From the NCBI GenBank assembly GCA_037042915.1, contig CM073197.1, positions 4,154,001 to 4,218,000 on the forward strand: 64,000 nucleotides of DNA, written 5' to 3'. Each line of letters starts with the position of its first letter. Within the stretch, counting starts at the first letter, position 1. The notes beneath the pieces are model-generated. The model saw only the letters and a program-made list of their open reading frames with translations, was not told the origin of the DNA and searched no databases. Below are positions 23,282 through 34,368 of this stretch, in pieces. This stretch comes from Auricularia sp. M13. Taxonomy: Eukaryota > Basidiomycota > Agaricomycetes > Auriculariales > Auriculariaceae. The position numbers were made by a program, and so were the translations under genes.

Positions 23282-24142
23282 CAGTGACGGAAAAAATAAT
23301 TTGTACACCCGATTTTTGCCACTTTTGCAGACACAACTGTGAGAGCCTCAGCCTACCAATCCTCCTGGTATTCATGTATGTTGGTGGCAAGCACCTAAGC
23401 TTTGATTGTGTGCTGTGATCATGTGAATTGGACGGGCGCTGATTGAGATATGAGCACAAGTCCATGAAACCTATATAAGTGCAAATTAGCCCCTCATTCC
23501 TGAACAAAGGCTGATCTTTCTGAGATCCCTTTCCTATCACTAAATGAGATGGTATGCTATAGGAATATGCCATGGGAATTGGAGTCTGAGGCCAGTCTGT
23601 TTGCTGGCGTCCCAACAAACTCGGCTCTCAGTACACCCCAAACTTCATCTCATCGCTGAGAATCCTCCAGATAACTTTGATAACCCATATTTATGAGTTA
23701 TGTTCCTTGTATAAATAACTATATGTAGCTATGCCAGGGAGACCTGGGTTTATTTGCCTGGACATCGGCAATGAGATGAAGTTTGGGGTGTACTGAGAGC
23801 CGAGTTTGTTGGGACGCCAGCAAACAGACTGGCCTCAGACTCCAATTCCCATGGCATATTCCTATAGCATACCATCTCATTTAGTGATAGGAAAGGGATC
23901 TCAGAAAGATCAGCCTTTGTTCAGGAATGAGGGGCTAATTTGCACTTATATAGGTTTCATGGACTTGTGCTCATATCTCAATCAGCGCCCGTCCAATTCA
24001 CATGATCACAGCACACAATCAAAGCTTAGGTGCTTGCCACCAACATACATGAATACCAGGAGGATTGGTAGTCTGAGGCTCTCACAGTTGTGTCTGCAAA
24101 AGTGGCAAAAATCGGGTGTACAAATTATTTTTTCCGTCACTG
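23282..24142. mobile_element. fold-back MITE, Tc1/mariner-like, 372-bp arms
   Basis: Two inverted arms (23282..23653 and 23771..24142) of 372 bp flank a 117-bp centre. The outer end reads CAGTGACGGAAAAAATAATT and the element sits between TA dinucleotides (23280-23281 and 24143-24144), the target duplication of Tc1/mariner elements. I see essentially one difference between the arms when comparing their translations. Identical open frames on opposite strands (23106-23618 and 23806-24237) are only the arms read twice. No transposase is encoded. Confidence 0.88.
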
Positions 24143-24310
24143 TATACATCCCCCCTGAGTTCGGGCCCTCGCCGCCTCGCGATTCTTTCAGGGCCCTGCC
24201 TATACGTGGATTATACAGAATTTTACGAAAGTATTAATCTGGATCTAAGGGAACGTGCTGTTTGTCTGCGCATCAGCGACGCCAACAGGCTCGCACCCTA
24301 ATCTACAATC

Positions 24311-25503
24311 TCAAGCTTCATATCGCGGCGGTGTGACGTTCGCTTCGACGCCGGTATTCCTCTCGTGGGAATAGCCGTTCGCATCGACTTCCACTGGAAA
24401 GCGGGACACACGATCAAGCGAGCTCATGAGCTCGTTGACCGACAAGCCCGCACGGTACAGCGCCACAGTCAGCTCGGCCATCTGCCTCGGCGATGCGGTG
24501 CTCGGGGCGCCGAGCATAAAATTAGGCGACGATGTGGGAGGGTCATCTATTGCCATTGGCAACTGTGGATCCGGTGGGACGTTTGCACGCTTGGAGAGCG
24601 ACGCCCCCATATCAAGCAGCAACATCTTGTCGTTGCGCGTGCCACTGCCTCGGTCGCCAAAATGTTCTGGGGCACCGGAACCGGGTAAATGGGCCACATT
24701 CAAATCGGATGCGGAAAGCCGCCTGCGCTTCCTGCGAGAGAGGAGGAAGAGCCAGGTGACGAAGAGAACGGACAAGATGGCAACAGGGACAGTAATGCCC
24801 ACGAGCATCCCTTTGGACGGCTGGCTGGAATGCCTTTGGGAGCTGCCTCCGCGCGGACGGGAAGAAGAGGACGCTGCTTGGCAGCAGTCAGTATCAATGC
24901 GGCTGTAAAAGATGTGGAATTGACTAACGTCCGATAGACCCTGCTAATGCAGATGTAGACGAGGAGTCGCCATAGTAAAGGGTGACATTTTGGATTACAG
25001 CATCAGTAGGGGCTCGGGTTGCTGGTTTAACGACAAGAGACGCATATTGCCCATGTGGGAGGAAGGACATGGCCTGGAATGGCACCAAGTCGGCGCGGAT
25101 GCAAGCTGGAGGCTGAGGATAGGGACTTGCATCAAGACAAAACGGAGCCAAGTTTTCACCTCCTCGTGTTGCATTGACACGCGCCTGCGGCGACTGCGGG
25201 TCATATGCGGCGATTGTAGGATGTGCGGCGCCCATTGGCATCCAACCGTAAACAATCACCTCTTTCGCACCAGGTGGTACTGCAAAGCTTGAGCCTGATC
25301 CAACGGTTTATACTGCGAGCAGACTCACTTTCGAAGTTGCCAACTTGAGATCCGAATATGTAGACACATCCTGCCCAAGCGGGGTCGTAATGCAGGCCAG
25401 GCGTGCCCCCGGGATAGCAGGCCTTTGCTGAAGTCCAGATGATGGCAGCGACGGCGTCGCGCTGACCACTGGTCTCCGAACGTAAAGCTAAAGGCGAACC
25501 CAT
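24311..25503 (-). CDS. single-pass membrane protein, tail type B
   Basis: At least three exons. The 5' visible exon ends at 25329, with in-frame MGSPLALRSETSGQ from 25503. A 49-bp intron (25280-25328, GTGAGT..TGCAG, phase 1) leads to an ectodomain exon 25279 to about 24930 (KEVIVYGWMPMGAA, PFCLDASPYPQPPACIR, AVIQNVTLYYGD). A further intron before about 24905 leads to the TM exon, ending at 24311. The TM is LVGITVPVAILSVLFVTWLF followed by RRKRRR; the tail carries AELTVALYRAGLSVNELMSS and ends TPPRYEA. A signal peptide could be the run MPIVPGFAPILLAQYGFAFS in another frame near 25545, implying an unplaced 5' intron. Same phase-1 intron as the 17- and 26-kb genes. Confidence 0.62.
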
Positions 25504-26439
25504 ACTGTGCTAAGAGGATGGGAGCAAAGCCAGGGACGATGGGCATCTGACCCCCCGGTGCATTTGACGGGCGGGAGCGGTAGGCGTTGTGCAAGTCTAC
25601 CGTAACAGCGGCACCGCAAAAGCACTGCCGCGAGAGCGCCGATCCTAGGATTCAATCCGAGTGCGCTCATGAAAACTTCATTCTATGATTGGGTATTGTC
25701 GTCAGCCGGCAGGTCGCCAGTCCGTTCCTCTCCCCACGCAAGTCACCTAGATGTAGCTCATGCGTGCAGTCAGCTGGCATTTGTTATCCGGATAGCAGAC
25801 GAGCGGCGCGGCAGTGCTGGAGTTGCTCCTGATGCAAAATTTGAAGGATGCACACGAGCGCGCAGGGGCCGGGCAGGCCAAGCAATGGTCAGGACGACGT
25901 GCTGATGTTGCCTAGATAAAAGCGCAGGATTCCGTCAAAGAAGCGAACCGCGAGAAAGCGTGGAGCCGTAGACGTCCAATGGATCTAATGGACCTCCGCA
26001 GAAGGGCAGATACCCAAGTTGATCCCGCCGCCCAATGGAAACAAGACCCATTGCATGACACAAAAACTAGCATCGCATGCGCCCACCGGTTGCACCAACA
26101 GAAGTTGATTGCGCCTTGGACTCATCTGCGACCAAGCACAAGTTGGCCGTCGGCCTTTCATACGCGAGTAGCGCCGAGCAAGGGTCTTCGCCAAAGAGCA
26201 GCCGAGCCACACAGAGTGCAGCAGACATTGGCGTTCTGGGATAGACTGTGGCAAACGTCGCGCAATAGCGATCTTCGTGTCGTGGTGAGCGAAGGAGGTC
26301 AAGAGGCATTGATGCTCCCGATGAGCGCTTCCGCTCCGCAGTCCGCTACAGCCAACCCTTAACCCGCAGCACTGTCGCTGGTTTATATATATCGCAATGA
26401 TAACCTACAGTGGCCAAAATGAAACCCAAATTATAAGCC
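25504..26439. other. intergenic with a diverged duplicated segment
   Basis: No gene seen. Minus-strand sequence near 26180-26310 (LDLLRSPRHED and surroundings) is a diverged match to 30430-30690 (LDLLRSPSSRAH), showing that these flanks share ancestry. Confidence 0.3.
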
Positions 26440-27950
26440 TCAAGCTTCATATCGGGGCGGCAGGACCTCCGCCTCGATGTCAGTAGTCCGTTGACTGGAA
26501 TCATGGTTTACATCGACTTCCAGGCGCGACACACGGTCGAGCGAGTTCATAAGCTCGTTGACCGAAAGGCCGACACGGTACAGCGCCGCCGTAAGCTGGG
26601 CCACTTGCCCTGGCGATGCGGGCAATATCGATGGCGATGCGTAGAGTTCGTCCGCTGGCAGCTGCAGTGGCCTTTCCTGCTCGATTGCTGGTGGAGCGCC
26701 TGAGCGTGCGATATCTGCTGGCTCTGAGGGCGACTTTGACATTATGTTGAGTGCGGCAGTGATCTTGTCGTTGTGTGCGCCGCTGCCGCCGTCACCGTCG
26801 CGCACGTCGCTGGAGCGTGCAATATCTGCTGGCTCTGAGGGCGACTTTGACATTATATTGATTGCGGCAGTGATCTCGTCGTTGCGCGCGCCGCTGCCAC
26901 CACCGCTGCCGCCGTCGCCGTCGCTCGGGTGCTCCGGGATCGACGGTGCGGCAGCTATTGGGAAGGGGGTCACGTCGGAGGCGGGATCGGCCTCGGGGTA
27001 GCTGGTGCCCTGCCTGCGCCGCTTTCGTCTGCGCCGCAAGAACAGGGAAAGGAATATAGCGGAGAGAGTAGTGACAGAGACAATGATCCCTACGAGAATC
27101 CCTTTTGACGGATGTTTGCGAAGCACATCGCTGGGAGCGGGCTGTGAAGTCGATGTGAGCGACGATGTTGCGTCTAAGCGACGATTAGCATGGTTGCATT
27201 CGTCCGCGGATCCAAAGGATCGCGCAGAATGTAATATTGGCTCACCTCCACTTCCAGTGGCGGTTGAAATGGGGACAAGGGGATTAGACGAGGTTGAGAA
27301 GAGCGACGCTGTTGCGTCTGAAGGGCGATTATTAGTGTCGGTGGATTTGGGAAATGGGGATGTTGGCTGACCTCCACTGACAGTGCTGGTTGAGAGTTCA
27401 TTCGGAAGGGAGCCAGGCGACGGCGGATATGCGAGCGTGATGTTCTCGAACAGAGCGAAGTTGACATCAGGGTAGTTGGCCGAGGGTCCGCTCGCAGCAA
27501 ACGATAACACGGCTTGCGCATGGTCTGTGTAGTTGACCTTCAAATCGACAGATATGGGCACCCAACTGACGGTGCAGTCGCTTTGTGCAATGCAGAAGCG
27601 CGCCGTTGAATCCGTCGGGAGAAATTGCGCCTGTTGTTCCGTTTCATCGAGGGAGACGTGAGGTGCCTGGGCTCCTTGAGGGACCCATGCGTAGAGAGTT
27701 CCATATTTTGCCCCTCGCGCTGCGACGGTAGCTTGTCTGCATGAGGCACAGGACGATTACAGTGGGACTCACGGTCAACGGTGCCTGCATTTTGCCAATT
27801 CTGATGCATGCGCAAGCAACGCGCTTGATCTCTCTTCACAGCAGAGGGAGCAGCTGGACAGGGTACTGGGATATCCTGGAACGTTACCCATTGTACCTCG
27901 ACCGCTTTGTATATCTCGCCATCCGACGGTGCAGGAGGTACCATACCCAT
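26440..27950 (-). CDS. single-pass membrane protein, tail type B, with the ectodomain of the 17-kb gene
   Basis: Exon 2 is 26440..27719; a 53-bp phase-1 intron (27720-27772) leads to exon 1, which ends at 27773 and is in frame from MGMVPPAPSDGEIYKAVEVQ at 27950 (earlier in-frame codons FLFPHLLTLIMG may form the signal peptide). The ectodomain (YGTLYAWVPQGAQAP, ARFCIAQSDCTVSW, FENITLAYPPSPGSLPNELS) is nearly that of the tail-A gene at 17 kb. After the stalk comes the TM ILVGIIVSVTTLSAIFLSLF, RRRRKRRRQ, and a tail B with LTAALYRVGLSVNELMNS and the end VLPPRYEA. The tail holds an internal duplication (ITAAxNIMSKSPSEPADIAR twice). Confidence 0.75.
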
Positions 27951-28314
27951 GATAAGAGTAAGAAGATGGGGAAAGAGGAAGGAGCCCAGGGCGCGCTCTC
28001 CGAGCCACCAAACGCTTTTGACTGGTGGGAGCGGCGATGGACGTGCAAGGTATCGCCTGTCGACCGCTGCCGTAGCCCGGGCCCGCTGCTCGAAGCGACG
28101 TGCGCCTGCCGGTGTCTCGGGCTGGACGATCCAAAAGACGTTCAGGTGAGGCTGCCAGCTGCGATGTGCGTCCTGTCGTCAAGTGCGGCAGCGAACTGGA
28201 ACAGCGAACTCCAAAGCACGTGGCGCCTCGGGAATGAGAATTTTCCTGACAGGCGCCGACGTCGCTGAGTACTGTGCTATCACAGCAAACACCGAGACGT
28301 ACAGTACATACCGC

Positions 28315-28663
28315 CTGGGGGAACATCGGGAAATCGCATCCACGCTTAAATGACTCCCGGGGACTCCAGGAGCCCGTGCGCCTACGCCAGGAGCTAAGCG
28401 AGCTTCGAGGGCCTCCGGGAGCTCCTGGAGTTTCGGAAAGCTGCCGGAGGTGAACGACTCCTGAGCATTTCAGGCGATATTCTTTCTGCAATCTGCTAGA
28501 GAAATGTTTGAGGTTCTCAGCTGCAAAAATCTCGAAGGCTCATTTTCAAAATTGGAGGGGCGGATGACGTTCCAAGTTGCCGGAGCTCCTGGCGTAGTTG
28601 GATCACCTCCCGGAGTGTCCCAGAGTAACATTAAGCGTGCGAGCGATTTCCCGATGAACCCTG
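28315..28663. mobile_element. candidate small TIR element (MITE)
   Basis: The left end CATCGGGAAATCGC, followed by an ACGCTTAA block, is mirrored at the right end (GCGATTTCCCGATG). The outer bases CTGGGGGAA and AACCCTG extend the match imperfectly. The interior is rich in palindromic GGAGCTCC blocks. No clear target duplication, so the borders are approximate and the element is old. Confidence 0.45.
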
Positions 28664-29123
28664 GCATGGCTTCAGATGCATTTTCGGCACGGAGTCTCGC
28701 CCACGAGTCGCCGCACGGCCAGAGACAGTCCGAGCGCCGTCATGCATCGGGGGACGCCGTACGCAATGGTGAGGCGTGTACTAGTCGGGAATCGCAGATC
28801 GCGACGGCCGGAGATCACGTGCGGGGCGGGAGACAACCTCGCAATTCCCCATCCGTCGATAGAACCGGTCTGATACTAACTGAAGACATAGTCGTCCGGA
28901 CAGCGGACGGTGTCGTGCGGCGCGTAGGACAGGTGGAGCTGTTCAGAGGAGAACGCAAGTGCTGAGCCAATGTTGGCAAGGCAAACTTTGGGTCTGCCTG
29001 CACTGAGATGTTACTGCGCGTACACGGGAATATCGGATGGGTGATCGCAAAAGGGCAGACGAACGTAGACATCGGACAATCCTAGCGAACGCGAGGATGG
29101 GTTTCGGTTATGCGCAAGCAATA

Positions 29124-29534
29124 GGGGGAATCACAGTGGTCGAAACTCGTCGAAACGCGTCGAAACGCGGGTAGAAACGGTCAGTCGAAACGGTTGGACC
29201 GTTGCGACAAGTTTCGACCGTTTCGACCGTTTCGAGTTTCTACTCCGGGAGTCGGAACGCTCGAAACGTTCCGTCGAAACTGGTTGACATCTATGCCTTC
29301 CCCTTTACGAAATATTCATCCCTTTAATTCTTACTCTTCGAGGTGTGATTCCATGCTACTAAGGGCCTCAACAAAGCGTGCCAGCTAAAAGAATGTAAAT
29401 TTCCGGAGGTCGGTTTTGCAAGTTTCGGCCTGCAGTTCCTGGGGTAATCACAGTTGATTCTCACGATGTTTCTATTTCGTTCAAGAGTTTCGACGTTTCG
29501 TTTCTAGCAGCGTTTCGACAGCTGTGATTCCCCC
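29124..29534. mobile_element. MITE with GTTTCGAC subterminal repeats
   Basis: The ends GGGGGAATCACAG and CTGTGATTCCCCC are inverted repeats and are flanked on both sides by TA (29122-29123 and 29535-29536). Just inside, TCGAAAC/GTTTCGA is repeated many times in both orientations (29140-29280 and 29490-29520), the arrangement expected of transposase binding sites. 411 bp, no ORF. Superfamily unassigned; the TA duplication suggests an IS630/Tc1-like or related enzyme. Confidence 0.68.
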
Positions 29535-31797
29535 TAATGATTCCCCATATGCTGTAGCGCGCCTAGGCGCTCCTTGTCGAAGACCGCGCACTGGCAGCAT
29601 CATGATGCGCGTCCGTCCCTGCTCCGGATGACGCGAATGCGCAGCAAAGTCTGCGCGCATTGTCGTTCGGCCTTGTAAGGCAAGCGTGAAAAGAGGAGCG
29701 CTCCGTCGCGGGCTCGAGCGTCGACGTAAACGCTCGGATAGCATCGAGTCATAATCACGCAGATGCGACTGTCAGAGCCAGATACAAGCACGCGCACGAT
29801 GGGTGGTAAAGAGCCCAGGAAAGACCGTGCACATCCGGAAACCGGCATCAGATGGGTGGCAGGGGTGCGAATGCACTGACGCGGCCCCAGAGACACAGTA
29901 GCGGCTCAGTACTGGGAGGATAATGCACGCATCGGCTTCGGATCCTCTGTCAGGTAATGTCGCTAAGTATCCCTGCGCGCAGACGAGGCGTCCTGTTGGC
30001 GGAGTCAAAAGAGAAGTAGTATGGGAGCTCCCAGTGGAGAGGTACTGTATGTAGGGATAGACATCGTGAATTGCGCGGTGTGGGTATCGGACGAGCAGCC
30101 TTCCAGCACATGGCCGCTATCCACACCAGGGCGCCGCGTCGGGTCGGTGAACAGGAACTCGCGGCAACGGGACCATCGTAAGCAGCGGTCGGGCAGTGAT
30201 CACTGGTATGTCCTTTCCTGAGAGCGAGAAGCGGGGCGGTAGGGCAGATGGTGCAAGGCGTGGACACAAAGTGTGCCGGATGTGTAGCCGCGTTCGACTG
30301 CCGCCGGGCCCACGCAGAGTCTCAGGCTGGAATGTTGCGATACGGATGCGGCGCCATTAAAATCGGCCAGCGCGAAGCGGCAGCGAGGACTGTGATATTT
30401 TCCATAGAAAAGTCGTCGAGCACACCGTGCTACTGGTCCATACGGCGTCTGTTCGACCAGAAGGACACAGAGAAACAGAAAGGCCGAGGTATCATCCAAC
30501 GCAGGAATACGCGCCGGTGAGCAGTTTTTCGCAAGCGAGCAAACAGTGAACACGGGGCAGTCGATGAAAGCGCTAGCCAGGTGACGCGAGCACAGCAGGC
30601 GGAGGTGCATCTTTCCGGGGTCATTCCGATTCGTGCGCCAGCGTCGGATGTGCGCGCGCGATGATGGTGAGCGGAGGAGGTCAAGGAGCATATGCTTCCG
30701 GCGCGCGCTTCCGGTCCGGAGGTCCGGCAGTGGGTTCCAAGAATTCACCGCGGCGGCGAGTATCCTTGCCGTGGTGCCGCAATGTATAGTTTTGTGCGTG
30801 TATATGAAACTTTTTGTGCAAGGTCGCCAGGACTCCGGATGTGCCGAGCCTTTGCAGGGAACGTCAAAGACCACAGTCCCGGATGCCAATCTCACGAATG
30901 CCAATCTCACGAATGTGGGCGAATGGGCGCAACAGACGAGTTATTATGACGCCAAAAAATGCAAGAGGAACTGTACTCGAGGATCAAGAAGAAGCGCTGT
31001 AGTCTCAAGGGGTGAGTGTCGCGGCGGCCCGGGGAATAACTTCAAGTGTACTGTAGCTCTGGCACTTCTGCATCACCCCTGCGGCAGAAAAACGCATATC
31101 TACAGCAAGGTCGCAATGGCTATAGTACCCCGTACGGTATGGAGTCATATGAGCATTGAATGAGGCCCTGCTTTTGACGAGAATGGCTGATCGAAGCGGG
31201 GACGTGTTAGCCACAGGACGGAGTAGACCCTTTAGGGCATTTCTCGCGTTACAGGCCGGCATATGGATCATCAACCAAGCTTAAGGTATTCAAAGAGCCT
31301 TCATGCTTTGTATCTGATAGTTTTCCGGGTGCGATTCGAAGCGGGGTGGGCGGGCACAATTCTGCAGTGGCGGCGCCATCACTGTAATCGCAACGGAGTG
31401 AGACTCCTGGCAGGCCAAATGAGGGTCCTCATTTAAGAAGTATTATAGATGTACGTGGGGTGAGACGAACGCATGAAAAGAAGGCACGTATAAGAAGCTC
31501 TGGGATGCGGGCGGACCGACGCCCGATGCTTAACGCAAGGTTTTGCGTCCGAGCACGACATATAAGACTCAACCCGTGCACATCATGCAGCCGTCTGCTC
31601 GTCTTCCTTCTCTCCCACTTCCACTCGTTTGTCCTCTCAGTTGTTGCTCGTCGGGCCGAGCGACGTGTAAGCGCCCGTCGGCGACCTACCCGGCGACGCC
31701 AAAGTCCGCGATCCGCTCCTTCCTTGTTCTTTCCTCCAGCCGCGCCCGCCCTCGCGTCGCCGACACCACCCACGCGCCCTACACCCAAAACCGCGCC
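29535..31797. other. intergenic, no gene supported
   Basis: Only unstructured open frames. A short direct repeat (GCCAATCTCACGAAT twice) occurs at about 30890-30915. The segment near 30430-30690 is the diverged partner of 26180-26310. A TATAA (31560-31565) belongs to the next gene. Confidence 0.35.
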
Positions 31798-32337
31798 ATG
31801 AACCCGATCCAGCCCCTGACACGCGCCGCGACTGCGCCCGCGCTCTGCACGCTGTCCGTCAACGTCCTGGGCAAACGGCGCGCCGAGGCGCTCGACGACG
31901 ATCTCGACCTGGACGACTCTGCGCACCCCGACGCGAAGCGCGCGAAAGGCTGCGCTGTGCTTGGCGGCGACGGCAACAAGGAGAACATCCCGCCCTTAAC
32001 CAACGCGCGCCGTACGTCCGATATTCATCCGTCCTGGTTTCACGCCGCTGACCGAATACCAGCAACGACGACGCGCAGGCCGTCTGCGCTGTACCGGCGG
32101 ACGTCGACGGGCGGCGGACCTGGCGCTGGTGAGTTTTCTGCCCTTCACATCGATGACGCTAGGCGCTGATGTTGATCGCCATGACTGGCAGCTGCAGCGC
32201 CGTCCCGTCTCCGCCGAAATGCTAGCCTCTCCTCGTCCTCGACGACTCAGACGACATCCACGCGCTGCGACTGGGCGAGCTCGCTGCAATTATCTGGATC
32301 TGGCAGCGGGCGCGACGGCCAATCGGCGTTGTCCTGA
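31798..32337 (+). CDS. disordered protein with NLS-like and KEN-like motifs
   Basis: Exon 1 (31798..32128) starts MNPIQPLTRAATAPALCTLS; it ends at a GTGAGT donor, and the exon from about 32192 continues in frame to a stop at 32337 (158 aa). The second exon is a prediction. Motifs: LGKRRAEALDDDLDLDDSAH, KRAK (NLS-like), then GDGNKENIPPL, a KEN box of the kind recognised by the APC/C in cell-cycle proteins. Basic Ser/Thr/Arg-rich sequence follows. A TATA (ACATATAAGAC, 31558-31568) lies 230 bp upstream with a pyrimidine-rich leader. It may be a cell-cycle-regulated nuclear protein; a KEN tripeptide can also occur by chance. Confidence 0.5.
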
Positions 32338-34368
32338 TTGCTTGTTCGCGCAGCACGACGCGTCGCGGATCACGTGCGCGTCGCGTCGCGTCGTGTCGCG
32401 GGATCTTCGCCGTCATCGTCGCTTCTCCCGCCGATGCACATCGACACCTCGTCCTCATCACATGCGCTGCTTTAAAACACACTGTGTCGTTGCTGTCCTC
32501 TCGTCCTCAGCCCTAACTTTATGTGCTCATCTTCCTCCCGCGTCCGGTCCTCCGAGTCTTTCTCATCGCCATTCTCCCGCCGCCACCGTACCCTGGTCAG
32601 TGGTCTCAGCCCCCAGCTGCTGTCCGCAGCCTCTCTACATTGATTATGCCGCCATGCTCCATCTCACCACATGTATGTAACCGTCCCATCCCCATCGCGT
32701 CAATACGAGACTTTCTGCGCTGAATTCTGCCTGTGCTGTCCGGGGCGCCCTGTGCGCGACGGACCAACTCCAAGTCGACACTCTGCATATACAACGCGTG
32801 CTCTTCTTTTGCTTCCTGCGTATCCTGCATGCGTGTTCTTGCTCTCAGCGACCGCTTAGGCTGTCTGTCCACGGCCAATTCTCTGTATCAGCGCGCTGAA
32901 ATGCCACGCGGGTTGGCGCCCAGAGCTGCGCCGCGGCGAGTCGCTCACAATAACGCTACTGGTGGGCGGGACGCGCTCACAGCGTCCACCGCAAGCTCAC
33001 GTCTCCACGTCCTCGCACGCCCCGTCGCAAAGATCCCCACACCCACTGGCAACACTTTTGGCCTCGCTTCGTCGCTGGCACTCAACATGCGCCCTCGTAT
33101 TCTCCGGGCTGCCACTACTTTGCTGCTCGCTCACAGCCCGCTCTTCGCCTCAAACTACTACTGCACATGAGCGCCCGACTGCACTCGTTCACAATTGCAA
33201 GTTGAAGCCGGCAGCCCACAAATGTCGGTTTGCATATGGTTATCACCGTGCTCTTCAGCTTCCTCTCCCGACGGCACCGGCTGGTGCTTCCTCGGTACTG
33301 AAGGCGAATTTGCAGAAACGCCGAGGTACGGTGTTGCGCGACACGAGCAGCTTGTTCGCCCACCCGATCATTCTGCCAGTGCCAGATCGGCCGGATGTGC
33401 CGTAGACTGCACTTCCGACGAATGGAACACGCACCGTTGTGACGACGCTCCGCTTATATCTCTGCCCCGTCACGGTCTCGTGGCCGTGCTTGAGGACTGC
33501 TGGCTCTGGAACGAATACGGGATCGCACTGCCACCTTGACGGCGCGGTGCACACACTGTCAACGCTCTTCCGATCGCACCCAGCGCTGTTCTACATCACA
33601 TATGTACGCTCTGCGCCGTATCATGGCCGAGCTACAGTTCTTCGGCGGCGCTCGCACTGGCATTTTGCGGTCATTGCGCCTCGCGCCGGACCCCGGTTAC
33701 TCCTCTACTGAAACATTTGGTCTACTACAACGAAGATGAGAGCGATGACCACATGTTACCTGCGGGATCGGGCGCGCCCAGGCTGACGGTGCACTGCGGT
33801 ATCTCACAGCCCGGCAGTCCTCGCTGCCGCCAGACTCTGCGCATGCATCCTTCACGGTCCTGCTCCAACCCGGGCCGCCTCTTTCCTCCCAACAGCGTCT
33901 CGGATCTGGGTTTCTGAAGTGGCGAGAGAGAGCGACGCTCGGGTTTTATTCCTGGCAAAGATGGTGTTTGAGTGTTCCACTGCTTCGACAACAACGACGG
34001 CGATGACCATTGAATGCGTCATATTCCACACGTCTTGCGCCCCGCCCAAAAGGATCAGTTATGACAGAGCCAAACGAGTCCACTAGTGCGAGACAACAGG
34101 CATCCACATTGCGAGCTGAGAGTCTATGTAACAGGGAATTTTTTGGTTGCAGACTCGGCAGACAGTGCATGTGATGTTGCTAATGTGGTACTCAGCAGCG
34201 CAGCAAGACTGTCTCCGCAGGCATTCCCGATGAGCAAAAGACCTGCAGCCGGGCTGAGGATCGGCGCTATTACAGTGTATCAAATGTCAGAAACATCGTC
34301 ACGGGGAGCACGCTGTCCTTCGGGGGTGCGAGGCGACTCTGGGTAATCGCCGTCGTTCAGATCGTCGG
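32338..34368. other. intergenic, no gene supported
   Basis: GC- and pyrimidine-rich. One short frame (33087-33170, MRPRILRAATTLLLAHSPLF) looks like a signal peptide but stops after 27 codons, without an obvious donor to extend it. Confidence 0.35.

Noticed and set aside
23106-23618. 170-aa minus-strand protein identical to a plus-strand protein at 23806
   Set aside because: It is the fold-back element's arm read on both strands.
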